A DNA stretch of 64,000 bases from Hofstenia miamia (taxonomy: Eukaryota; Xenacoelomorpha; Acoela), in the NCBI GenBank assembly GCA_004352715.1, contig SCFE01000015.1, positions 831,355 to 895,354 of the forward strand, read 5' to 3'. The notes below the pieces were generated by a model that did not search any database, was not told the origin of the DNA, and saw only the letters and a program-made list of their open reading frames with translations. The translations under genes were made by a program, and so were the position numbers. Below are positions 12,640-22,765 of the stretch, piece by piece (the stretch's first letter is position 1; the number at the start of each line of letters is the position of its first letter).

Positions 12640-13531
12640 CTTAGCTTGAGAATTTCTGATAGTGTGAAGAAATGAGGCGGCGGAGATGACAGGGCGGAAG
12701 CGTCGGTTTTATCAAAAGGCTGTAGTGCGCGTTGATTCGACCGATAAAACTAATGAGGCGGAAACACTGATTGGCGCTGTGGGTGTTCGAACGTGGGCGA
12801 CGTGAAGGTGGCGGCATGGATGTTGAAACGATTCGGTGCAGTGCTGTAATAACGTTGAATACGTTGCAGTGTTTCATCAAAGAATTCTTTAATTTTGCGA
12901 GTTAGTCTTAAGTAACCTCTTCTAGAGAAATGGATACCATCCTGTGAAAATAATTTTCGGTTGATGTTATGTCCTAAATAAAAAGATTGAAAGTTGTTAA
13001 AAACGGTATATCCTAGAATTTTCGCGTTTCAGTGGATAAGAAAGTTAAGTTCTTGAATCTTTTTATTCAACATGCTACCATCTGGAAACGTTGTGACTTC
13101 TACAAAAATTACAGCAGACCTAAAAATATGTTTTCAAGCGTTAATTACATTTTTAAAAAACATTTAGTGTATTCTGATTTGTGTTGCATTACATCATTTC
13201 TGCCAACGGTGACGAGTATTTTTTTAATGTTCTCTGACGGCGTGTGCTCTTTAATTGTTTCTGTCATGTCTTCTATGGTTGCTGCAGGATATGAATGTAC
13301 GGCAATTGTGTCTTTAATAGGGCGGGTGCTTTTAGGTATCGATTCATGAAGGTTCCTAAAATAAGCATACCTGTATCTGTTCATAGTCGTTTGGCGGGAC
13401 GTTTTTGTACGTCCGGTGATTGTGAGGAGGCCTATAAATTTGTGATGATTGGTGATGTTGCGAAGGTTTTCTTATGCGGTGAATTTTGCGTCCATTCATC
13501 CTTCTCTGGAATTTTGATCGGCGGAACCTCC
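12640..13531 (-). pseudogene. SGNH/GDSL esterase-like LINE ORF1 remnant
   Basis: In two frames on the minus strand one sees HSYPAATIEDMTETIKEHTPSENIKKILVTVGRNDVMQHKSEYTKC, and after a frameshift DGIHFSRRGYLRLTRKIKEFF. These correspond to the GAT, GTND (here GRND) and DGxHLxxxG blocks of retrotransposon SGNH hydrolases, whose exact role in the element is unclear. The basic segment 13565-13384 lies upstream in another frame. This part lies in the sequence shared with 31038-31604. Confidence 0.6.
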
Positions 13532-13532
13532 N

Positions 13533-14938
13533 TAAAGAAGTTTTGTCTGTCACTACAATATCCATAATTCAATAAAGATATTGTTTTGGAAGTTGATGCA
13601 AGCAATAGGGCAATCGTGCGATATTGAAACAAGATCATGGTCCCATAGAATATTTTACTAATGCTCTAGCTATAAAGCTGAAAGAAATTATTCAGTGATT
13701 GACCACGAATTTTTAGCATTATATCGAGCAGTATCACATTTTTAAACATTGCTTTGGGGACACAAGCTTTCCATTTTAACCAACCATCAACCTTTATTTG
13801 GTTTAATGAACAAGCAGCCAGACAACGAACTACAAGCACTAGCTTTTATGGAGTTACAAAAATACACCTTTAGAATACAATATCGACTGGGAAAGAAGAA
13901 TAATTGCGGCAGACACGCTTATTCTGTTAATTAGTATTGGTAACAGTGCGCTTAATCCCAATGCTGATGAATTTTTGCTAAATATTGCTCAAGAAAATGA
14001 GAATCTTCTGGCTGCAGTTATTCAAGAAATCGAAGAAGAAAAAAGACTCTGGAATTAATGAGGGTGTATCATAACAACGGTTATTTTCGGAATTAGGGAA
14101 GTAATGAGAGGCTTGAAAGAAGCAGGATAATTTTTCCCTTCAATGAGAAAACGTATATCTGAGTTATATAACTGCGTTATATGTCGTCAAGGAAAATGAT
14201 ACGGCTACCGTGCTAAGCAACGATCTTTGCCAACGTTTCCTTCTGTACAACCAAGAGAAGTGATATCAGTGAATATTGAGGGACCGTTACCTAAATCTGG
14301 CCCATATCAGTTTGTAGTGGCAATTATTGATCACGCTGGTAATTGGTTGAAGGCATATCCAACAGAATTGATAATAGCATTAGCAGTAGCGAGAATTTTA
14401 CGATAGTAGTGGATCTTTGAGTTTGATGTGCCGAGAAAAATTCATTCAGATCGGGGAAGACAGTTTGTGTCTACAGGTTGGAACAAATGATTATTAGTCG
14501 GTCACTTTCAACACCATGTGACCATACCATCCCCAGAGCAATGCTTTGGTCGAACGAGTTCATAGAACCGTCAAGGATAGACTTCGTTGTCAAAACAAGA
14601 CCTGGTCAAAGGGACTGAAGCTGTTTTTCACATTAACAGATCTACGCACAAATCAATCAATATATCTCCATTTAAATTTTCTTTCGGAGCTTATGCTAAT
14701 TTACATCAAGACTGGCTGGACAGAACAGCAAAATCGGTTCGATCCTTATCAACGTGTTTGTCCGAGGTTTGCCTACTTAAGGCGACGAGTAAAGAATAAT
14801 TCATTGGACCCACGTTTTGGTCCAGGTATTTTAGTGGCTAGACGAATTTCTGATCAGGTGTTGCAATTGGTTGAAGGAAGACATGTTCATACAAACAATT
14901 ATTCAAATTTAAAAAAGAAACGCATCATTATATGTTGA
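13533..14938 (+). pseudogene. Second Ty3/gypsy fragment: RNase H and integrase
   Basis: RNase H pieces include HGPIEYFTNALA, ERNYSVIDHEFLALYRAV, LWGHKLSILTNHQPLFGLM and ADTL. Integrase remnants follow: HSDRG-like at about 14440-14470, MVERVHRTVKDRLR (14546 on), HINRSTHKSINISPFKFSFGAYAN, then the C-terminal SLDPRFGPGILVARRISDQVLQLVEGRHVHTNN to 14938. The N at 13532 replaces 234 bp present in the second copy (31605-31838). Many frameshifts; dead. Confidence 0.75.
14905..14929. repeat. 25-bp direct repeat, copy 1 (copy 2 at 19510-19534)
   Basis: A perfect 25-bp match (AAATTTAAAAAAGAAACGCA at its start) occurs here at the integrase tail of the gypsy fragment and again at 19510-19534, bracketing the minus-strand LINE at 15.9-19.1 kb. 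It may be a long target-site duplication. Confidence 0.5.
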
Positions 14939-14939
14939 A

Positions 14940-15902
14940 TGATCAACTGACATTTGAAGTTTTAGACTTCTTAAAGGGCAACAGTGCTTTACATTCAATA
15001 GGAAATTACTAAGTTAGTTCAATTTATAGTTGTTAAAGTTCAACTTAGAATGTGTATTCAGTTTAAAATTTTTAAAAGTAATTTTTTATTCATGGTCCAA
15101 TAAATCTCTCAGTAGTAAAAATTTTAGATGAAATGAAGTAAGCATCAAGTTCTTCTGCTGCTCTATTAAATGAAACACGTTTTTCAAATGGAATTCCGAT
15201 TTTGACATTATATCACCTTGAATACCACTGAAGGAAATCAATTCAATAAATCGCATAACCACAATTATTATGGGTGGTATAATTTATTCTAAATCAGCAA
15301 ATTGGAAAAGAATGAACCCATAATGCATTGACTAAGATTTCATTGGAATTTGTAAGAATTCTTTTAACACTACACTGGGTAAACTGTGGAACAACGAAAA
15401 TAAGGAAGAAAAGATCTTTGTTCAAAAATAACTTAATGTTCAATAGCACTGACAGAAATTTTGAAAATGTCAGTAAGCTGTAAAAAACAATATAAACAAA
15501 ATATTTCGGCCTTGGGTACTATTTCAAAATCGGTCACTTGAATAATTTTGATTATAAACTTGAAACCCTTCATTAGTAATCAATTATTTCATTTTTGAGA
15601 TTTATAGGAATAACTTTCCACATTTGTTTAGGTTGTCTATGTAAATTACTTCATTGTTTTATAGTGATCTATGATATTTTACAAAATTAACATTACAAAA
15701 TAGAATATATAAGAATCACCAAATATAAAATTGTTTTTTTAAAAAGAACGAAAATCTATACATATAAAATTAACATTACAATGGTTATTTTTTGGGTGAT
15801 CGATACTGAAAAACTTGTACAATAGTTGAGATGCTGAGGATAACACTATTTAATGAGTTTGTGTTCCAGTTTGTCACAGATTAGACATGAATTGCTTGAA
15901 CT
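14940..15902. other. Noncoding AT-rich sequence
   Basis: No gene or element end recognised. Confidence 0.6.
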
Positions 15903-16474
15903 CTAACTACCATATCTTGATAATTGAAGTGTAGCTTTCCCCGCTGTAAAATTACTGACAATTTCTGGAAAAAAATATGTAGAAATCATATTCAGATCGC
16001 AAGAGGTACTTCTGGCAGAAGACATAAAAGACATCTTGGAGAATACTTTGATTGCAATTGGTGACCACCCTCCTGGAGCTTCCACTGATAGTGGTATGAA
16101 GGATATACCAGCAGCTGAACATGATTCTGCGTATTTAGTAAGCTTCTGTTGTCTGAAACTTCCAGAGCATGACCAGCATTAGTACACGCAAGTGAAACAA
16201 TCGAAAGCGGCAGTAAACTAATTACAGTCACGTCTAGAGAGAGCGGCTGGTCGGCCAGAAGACCAGCATGGCAAAAAGATGTCCCCAGGACTAGCACGAG
16301 ACTCAGTGAGATTATACTTTTCAAGCAAAAGAGACAAAGCACCTTTAGAAGCAATTCTTTCACCATCAACGGCGCATGACATAGCTGATCACCGAATAAA
16401 TCCAAAGGTTTAAAGCATTTTGGACATTTTTTGTCATCATTAATTAAAGGGATGCCAAGCCGATAACAAAGCAA
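15903..16474 (-). pseudogene. C-terminal zinc knuckle and restriction-like endonuclease remnant
   Basis: The 160-codon frame starts with LGIPLINDDKKCPKCFKPLDLFGDQLCHAPL, a CxxC...H/C zinc-knuckle arrangement typical before the restriction-like endonuclease. PLSLDVTVISLLPLS resembles the LDVTV strand that carries a catalytic Asp. After a frameshift, SVEAPGGWSPIAIKVFSKM matches the segment that normally follows. The domain would nick target DNA. Frame breaks make it inactive. Confidence 0.55.
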
Positions 16475-16477
16475 AAT

Positions 16478-17276
16478 TCAGAATTCAGCAGGAGCCAAGG
16501 AAAGACCAAGTGCTTTCAAGGGAATGGCAGCCAACCAGTCCCCACTTCCTGGTATGGACCAAGAGAGAAGTCTTACTTTATTCCGAGGAGACAAATTGGA
16601 GGACAAACAAGTATTCTGGCTAACTTTCTCTAAGAGTGAACAAATAGACTTCTGTGCTTTTGGGGCCATGTGTAAAGGCATTTCAGACAACACTAGTCCT
16701 TTGCTAGAAAGTTCTTGCAAACACTGATGTGGTACAAAGTAAATATAACCATCAATGAGAACAATCTGTTTACATAGTTCTTTATTGTCCACATATGACC
16801 CCAAGAACGCACCAGAAACAATTGTTGACGCTAGTGGTAATCCAAGACCTCCTTTAGAAATTGGCAAAGATGCCTGNACCAAGTGCTTTCAAGGGAATGG
16901 CAGCCAACCAATCCCCACTTCCTGGTATGGACCAAGAGAGAAGTCTTACTTTATTCCGAGGAGACAAATTGGAGGACAAACAAGTATTCTGGCTAACTTT
17001 CTCTAAGAGTGAACAAATAGACTTCTGTGCTTTTGGGGCCATGTGTAAAGGCATTTCAGACAACACTAGTCCTTTGCTAGAAAGTTCTTGCAAACACTGA
17101 TGTGGCACAGAGTAAATATAACCATCAATGAGAACAATCTGTTTACATAGTTCTTTATTGTCCACATATGACCCCAAGAACGCACCAGAAACAATTGTTG
17201 ACGCTAGTGGTAATCCAAGACCTCCTTTAGAAATTGGCAAAGATGCCTGTAGTCATTGTGAAACAGAAACAGCTAA
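16478..17276 (-). pseudogene. RT-element linker region, present twice around an N
   Basis: The frame ASLPISKGGLGLPLASTIVSGAFLGSYVDN... to LSWSIPGSGDWLAAIPLKALG occurs at 17240-16878 and again at 16876-16478, with a single N at 16877 between. The two copies are almost identical, so one is probably an assembly duplicate. The segment continues the RT protein toward its zinc knuckle; its biochemical role is unknown. Confidence 0.6.
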
Positions 17277-17290
17277 ACCTGCTATACTTT

Positions 17291-18516
17291 CTATAAACTC
17301 ATGAACTCCTGAATCAAATTCTTAAATTCTTCAAGTTCTGCTGTAACATTTGCGGGATTAGCAGTTCTTAAACAAAACGATATCTTAGGTAGTGAAGCAC
17401 AGCTCCTCAACAGATGCAACTGTGGGTCTTCAAGTAATTTTATGTCATTCATAATTTCAATGGACTTAGAAACACGTTTCGAAAAGAACTTTTGGACAAA
17501 TTTTAGAGACTTGGAGGTAGAAGCTCCAAGAGTGATAAGACCTCTTCTCTTCTGTTGATTGTTTTGGGCAAAGCACTGAAATCGCAATTTAGGATTAGGC
17601 GAACAAACTTCACATTTAGTTAATCTAATTTCCAAGCCTACATTTTTCATAGCTAACACCACAAACTCAAATACTTTACACAAAGATGGAATATCCCCAA
17701 CCAGAGAAACATCATCTAAATACCATACGTTGCATGCTAATTCAGGAAATTTATCTTTGATAGTAGAAACGATTGGGTGAATAGATAAAGCAAACAAAGG
17801 GGGAGCCAAGGGATCACCTTGTTAAACCCCGCAAGCTGAAAGCAAGAATTAAGATCCAAATTTCAACCGAGAAAGCTGGGGGTAGCAAAAATAGACCCAA
17901 GGATATAACTGTGGAAAATGAAGTTTAACCTGAGAAAGTATTGCTGAACGATTAAGACTGTTAAATGCATTTTAATGTCTACCTGGAGAAATGCTAAATG
18001 TGTCTTCGATCCAACAGCTTCCACCAATCCATTCAAAGCATGGATGACCGCTTCACAACCCCACTTAATGCCTACACCAACTTAAAGTGGAGAAAAAAGA
18101 GCAGCTGCCCTATTCCTTCAAAATTGACATAAGCATTTAATAATCAATTTTCGAAGAACTTCTCCCACAGCAATTGGGTGAATTCCACCGTCCTTTTTCT
18201 TCAATACAAATAGATTAGCTCCACAAAGATGTGGTGCAATTTCATCAGGAGCATTATCATATATTAAACAGATGATTACTTCGAGAACAGATGCAATTGC
18301 TTTGTCACTATATTCAGGTGTTAGGCATTGGAATGCATTAATCAGATGGGAAGCATAAACTTTAGAGACACCGGCAACAGAATCCCTGGGAAAGCTTTTC
18401 GCACATTTAATTAGAATGTCTTTGTTTATCACGAATGGCTCTGTGTCTGCAGTACCACAATCTGTTTTTTGAATTGTTGGTATGCTTCTCCTACAGTACA
18501 TGAAATGTTTGCTCAT
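17291..18516 (-). pseudogene. Reverse transcriptase domain of the R2-layout LINE
   Basis: The 132-codon piece (18516-18118) has FVLKKKDGGIHPIAVGEVLRKLIIKCL (normally GIRPIAVGE). A broken stretch gives HNAFNSLNRSAIL. The 172-codon piece (17809-17291) follows GVxQGDPLAPPLFALSIHPIV with WYLDDVSLVGD, so the catalytic DD pair is intact, and GLEIRLTKCEV. The TAA near 17822 and frameshifts around 17990-18110 split the domain. Confidence 0.8.
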
Positions 18517-18546
18517 CGAAGTTTAGCGCATCAGATCGTAGGGCTG

Positions 18547-19086
18547 CTATGGCTCTACGAAAACTGCATTCTTGATCAAGCTGTCTAGCTCTCTTAAAAT
18601 TTGGCTTGAACTGACAGAAGATGATTTATTTTTAATGTTGCCAGAACTTACGATTGTTTCGTAACAGAGTTGAGCATAATCACCATTCAACCAACGCTCT
18701 AAGCTGCTCTTGAGATTTGACTCTTCGTATTTCAGGTGTTTGGAACCTCCATGAGGAGGAGACCGGAGAACACAAGCAGGCAAAATAAAAATCTCCACCC
18801 AATGATTAATGAAACTTGGTTCCCGCGTAACCTTAAAAGAGTGACTCACAGCTTTAGCCCAGAGATTACGGCAGCCGATTGGAACAATCTTTCTGGTCGG
18901 AATAGAAAACATTTGAATATCAGAAAGTGAGGGAAATACATGCCTTATTCCAGGTGAACGAGGCGGTAGCCCTGTACCTTCACATCTGGAACCATTGACA
19001 GTATGATGCTTGACAAGTCCTGAATGTTTGCACAAATCAGAAGCATGCAGACATATGCTACAAATGTTAGTATTTAATGATAGCAA
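18547..19086 (-). pseudogene. N-terminal Cys/His-rich region of the same LINE
   Basis: A 179-codon open frame begins with NICSICLHASDLCKHSGLVKHH, a C2H2-like finger (CxxC...H...H). It is followed by PSLSDIQMFSIPTRKIVPIGCRNLWAKAV and LERWLNGDYAQLCYE. In this group the N-terminal fingers bind target DNA. It is separated by a stop region from the RT. The element probably starts upstream of 19086. Confidence 0.55.
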
Positions 19087-19249
19087 CGAAAGCTGCTGTG
19101 TGGGAGTTGTGTGTGAATTGGTTTGCTGAACATCTTCTGATTTGTTGATTGAAAAATATTCTCCATCAGATCAAATTCCTATAATTTCATTTAAGGATGT
19201 TTCTTTTTTCTTATTGCGTTTTCTTTGTTTCATTGATATTTAGATTGTA

Positions 19250-20372
19250 TATGTTCTCTTGATGTTATGCTATAAATAATTTTCAAACAGTTGAGTTTCC
19301 TCCAAAAATGACATAATTTCTTTTTGCACATATAATTTTGGAAGAAAAAAAGTAAAATCTATATTCAGAAATTGTTTGAATAAGAAGATTACAGGTAACA
19401 ATTCTGAAAATATGAAGAAAGGCAATACAATACAAACAAATCAAAATAAAATGAAATAAGAAATAGTTATAAATAATAACGTTAATTTAAAACGCTTGAG
19501 TTTATATATAAATTTAAAAAAGAAACGCATCATTTATTTAACACGTTTTGGCAGTGCCGCTGCCATTTTCAAAAATTTTCCCACTATAAAATTTACAAAA
19601 TATTCATCAAATTACATTTTTTATATTATTTTCGGTAAATTTAGTTTGTATTTATAATCATCTTTTTTGCTTAGGCTTGGTTCTTTTAATTCTATAAAAG
19701 TTGATTCAATGATGGTTAGTTGAAAATTTTCAATTGCCTTGGATAAAATTATATATGTAGATGTCATATCACAGTTCACTTCAATTTATCTTGTAGTGTT
19801 GATCATTTTATTTTTTATTTACTCCTTATTAGGTGCAATCCCCTTGAATTTAGGTTGGTATTGTTTTTTTAATTTTAATTAATAGACAATGTTTGTCGTA
19901 AAACAGCCAGATTCTTGAATATAAGTTCTAATTTTTCATCACTTGATTGAATGCTATAGGAATGTGTAGAATTCAGATTTAGTAAATCTTTTAATAAATT
20001 GTTATTCTGATAAATGCTTGGTTGAATGAATAATAACACGAATACTTTGTTTCGAAAAACATTAACTTTCATTTTTGGCAGGAATAGTATGAATAATTAA
20101 ATGACGATTGAAGATAAAATTCCCGTACAAAAAATCAACATCACAAACTTAAATATTTAAAAATCACTAAATTTACAATTTTTTAACAAATAAAGAAAAT
20201 AAATATACATGTATATGAAATTAACACAGTGATTTTTCATAATAAATTGAAACAAAATATTTATGTAATTTACAAAATCTCATTCACAAATATATGTTAG
20301 CCATTAATTGATAATAAGAACTTAAATCAAATTGACATCAATTTCATAATATGTATTCAATTGAGGATGTTC
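19250..20372. other. Noncoding AT-rich sequence
   Basis: Contains the second 25-bp direct-repeat copy (19510-19534) and otherwise nothing recognised. Confidence 0.5.
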
Positions 20373-20374
20373 TA

Positions 20375-20559
20375 CAGGTTTTCCCATTAGAAAGTGTCTA
20401 CTTCTCAATTGAAAATGTCCTTTACTCAAATGGAAATATCTCTTCCTCAAATGAAAATGTCTATTTGTCAATTGAAAATGTCCAGATATTTCTATCATTC
20501 AATTATCAAAAAATACTAATTAAAATATTTATATCATTTTAAATATCTAATTGATATTA
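20375..20559 (+). repeat. Left terminal inverted repeat of the IS630-like element
   Basis: Matches the inverse of 21796-22043 apart from about three fewer internal 21-22-bp units and a few substitutions. Confidence 0.9.
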
Positions 20560-20754
20560 AAATAATACAATATTAATTATTATTTACTGAAAAATATTAA
20601 TTACAATATTTTATAATATTTATTATGATATTTATATTATTAGAAGCCAATGTCAAATATTCGAATTAAAAATTCTAATTTATAAAATAGAAATCATATG
20701 TAATTGATAATAATAAAAATGCTAATTGATACATGAAATATTAATTGAAAAGAG

Positions 20755-21777
20755 TTATAAATCTTCCATAGCTATTGCTTTTGGGATAAAGTTCATTTGG
20801 TGCCTGTCAAAATTTGCACAATCATATGAAGGAATATTGTGTTTTGCCATATCTGCTGCAGCCTTCAGTATGTTAAATCTGTGTAACGATAAAGTCACAC
20901 CATTTGGTCTTTCATACATCTCCAAATTGTGATCTTGCAGATATCGCTTTACTGCAGTCTTAAAAGAAGCAAAGTATTCCTCTATTGGGTTAAACATTGG
21001 AGAATACGGTGGTAAATATTTCACCGTATGATTAAGCGGAAGATTAACTTCGTTAGCTCGTTTATGTGCTGGAGCATTATCGACGATGAATATTACATCT
21101 CTCTCAGATAACTTTTGAGAGCATGTAGATAAAAACTCATTAAATGTCACATGTGACACTTTTTTATGCGTCTCGAAGTGCACCAAACCAGATATGTCGA
21201 TAGCAGCTATAATATTCAAATTGGCTCCTCTTGTCGATGGTTGACTCATCGTCGCTGGCACGCCACGTTGCGAACGACCAAACGATCTTGAAACCCATAT
21301 GTTGTAATTAGTTTCGTCAATATATATTCTTTGAGTTTGCATCGCATTATCTCGCAACCAAATGGCATAATCATGACGTAGCTGTTTCGTGCGTTCGTTA
21401 TTTCGCTCTTGTGGTTGAACGACAAGTTTCTTTAAACTGTATTGCATTCCATCAAGATGACGATCAATAGTGGATGTGCCGACACTGAAGTGAAATGTAT
21501 CAAATAAATTCTGCTGTAAAGACTTTAGTGTGAGCGTCGGATCGTTGTCAATTTTCTCTCTGAGAAATTCTTTATGTACATCAGTCAGCTTCTGTTGGCG
21601 ATGACCGCGCTTTCTTTCCGGAGAATAGTCTTTTTGTGCAATACGTTTAGCCGTGCTATATTTAATTCCAAGGCTTTTGGATAGGGCAAAAATGTTTTCA
21701 CCTGATCTTGAAGCACTGAGAATTCTATCTTTGTCTACTTTCGATACTCTGTTATAGCTACGTCGTTCTTCAGTCAT
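20755..21777 (-). CDS. IS630/Tc1-like DDE transposase
   Basis: This enzyme would cut and paste the surrounding element by binding its terminal repeats. The frame stays open from 21804, but the start is placed at the MTEERRS methionine (21777), giving 340 residues, because the codons before it lie next to the inverted repeat. A helix-turn-helix region spans about residues 15-60 (ALSKSLGIKYSTAKRIAQ). The DDE catalytic core is complete: D154 in YIDETNYN, D233 in IVDNAPAHK, E266 in SPMFNPIEEYF, 32 residues after D233. The length is normal for the superfamily and there is no stop or frameshift, so the copy may be recent and perhaps active. Confidence 0.93.
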   Translation of the reverse strand: MTEERRSYNRVSKVDKDRILSASRSGENIFALSKSLGIKYSTAKRIAQKDYSPERKRGHRQQKLTDVHKEFLREKIDNDPTLTLKSLQQNLFDTFHFSVGTSTIDRHLDGMQYSLKKLVVQPQERNNERTKQLRHDYAIWLRDNAMQTQRIYIDETNYNIWVSRSFGRSQRGVPATMSQPSTRGANLNIIAAIDISGLVHFETHKKVSHVTFNEFLSTCSQKLSERDVIFIVDNAPAHKRANEVNLPLNHTVKYLPPYSPMFNPIEEYFASFKTAVKRYLQDHNLEMYERPNGVTLSLHRFNILKAAADMAKHNIPSYDCANFDRHQMNFIPKAIAMEDL

Positions 21778-21795
21778 AGTATTAAAAAGAATCAA

Positions 21796-22043
21796 TAATA
21801 TCAATTAGATATTTAAAATGATATAAACATTTTAATCAGTATTTTTTGATAATTGAATGATAAAAATATCTGGATATTTTCAATTGACAAATAGACATTT
21901 TCATTTGAAGAAGAGATATTTCCATTTGAGTAAAGGACATTTTCAATTGAGAAGTAGACATTTCCATTTGAGAAACAGATATTTTCATTTGAGTAAAGGA
22001 CATTCTCAATTGAGAAATAGACACTTTCAAATGGGAAAACCTG
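21796..22043 (-). repeat. Right terminal inverted repeat of the IS630-like element
   Basis: The inverted counterpart of 20375-20559, longer by about 63 bp owing to about three extra 21-22-bp units. Confidence 0.9.
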
Positions 22044-22045
22044 TA

Positions 22046-22610
22046 GTTGGTGTTACGCTCAGAAGTGTTGTTTTATTCATTACTTCCATGTTAAAAACAT
22101 CTATTAGATCATGAATAATATTAAATTAATTTTGCTTTAGGCAGTTATGGTTATAATCTCTCATTATTATCTTTTTCTTCATTTCATTGTATGCCATGGA
22201 AATTTCTTCTTGTTACAAGTTAATATAGACTTGCTTTCTATTCCAATAACGAATTTTAAATACATTTCTTGGTTAACTTTAATTATATCAATAGGCTTTA
22301 AAAAATGTAATTACTTTTCTGCGAAAATTTATGGGGAATTAATAACAAAACCCCACCAAGTCTAAGTTTATTCTATTTGGTAAGATTTCAATCTTTTCGA
22401 AATATTGTGAAATCTTTTTTAAAAATTGGCATTGAGCCATTTAATCACAATTCAGTGATTCCAAAAAGTGTAGTTATCATAGTTTTTCATTAGTTATATG
22501 AATTTTCGAATTCATTTCAGAGACATTGAAAATTAATATTGATGCATTTTGGATTTTGTTTGTAATTTAATAATGCACTTTCTAATTCAATAACTGAAAA
22601 ATATTATGAC
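22046..22610. other. Noncoding sequence
   Basis: No gene recognised between the transposon and the LINE. Confidence 0.6.
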
Positions 22611-22765
22611 CTATTTTTCAAACAAGGTTTTTTTGACGAAGATATAAAAATTTCTTAAATAACCAATGTGAAGGAAATTTTAACTGCTACAAGAGAGCTA
22701 GAAACATCTGTAACATAGCAAATCGTAAGGCCTATAATACGTACATAAAAAAAGAATATAATGGA

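Larger units (their letters stand above)
8751..13531 (-). mobile_element. Broken CR1/L2-like LINE with esterase-type ORF1
   Basis: On the minus strand the modules occur in LINE order: ORF1-like SGNH hydrolase (13531-12640), endonuclease fragment (12310-11957) and reverse transcriptase (about 10650-9500), ending in a (TAAA)-like tail near 8760. An SGNH esterase in ORF1 is known from CR1/L2-group LINEs, so this is probably one element. It is broken by frameshifts, the 594-base gap and an opposite-strand RT fragment (10708-10992). Confidence 0.6.
15903..19086 (-). mobile_element. Non-LTR retrotransposon with restriction-like-endonuclease-type C-terminus (R2-like layout)
   Basis: Minus-strand order: a Cys/His-rich N-terminal region (19086-18547), reverse transcriptase (18516-17291), thumb/linker (17276-16478) and a C-terminal CPKC zinc region plus endonuclease-like module (16474-15903). 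There is no APE endonuclease in front of the RT. This layout is that of early-branching LINEs such as R2/NeSL, assigned by motif order only. Frameshifts separate the parts. Confidence 0.65.
20375..22043 (-). mobile_element. Complete Tc1/mariner-IS630-like DNA transposon
   Basis: The element starts CAGGTTTTCCCATT and ends with the inverted complement; both ends sit directly next to a TA dinucleotide (20373-20374 and 22044-22045), the usual target of this superfamily. Inverted repeats are long: left 20375-20559 (about 185 bp), right 21796-22043 (about 248 bp). They contain a tandem motif of about 21-22 bp (TCAATTGAAAATGTC / TCAAATGGAAATATC); the right has about three more copies. One intact transposase gene fills the middle. 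Confidence 0.93.

Noticed and set aside
13032-13349. 105-codon + strand frame (repeated at 31105)
   Set aside because: It is antisense to the SGNH-esterase remnant, which explains the conservation between the two copies.
13533-14938. Gypsy-type integrase as the integrase of the Polinton-like element
   Set aside because: It is collinear with gypsy RNase H and lies outside the element at its first copy; the second copy is in a doubtful contig.
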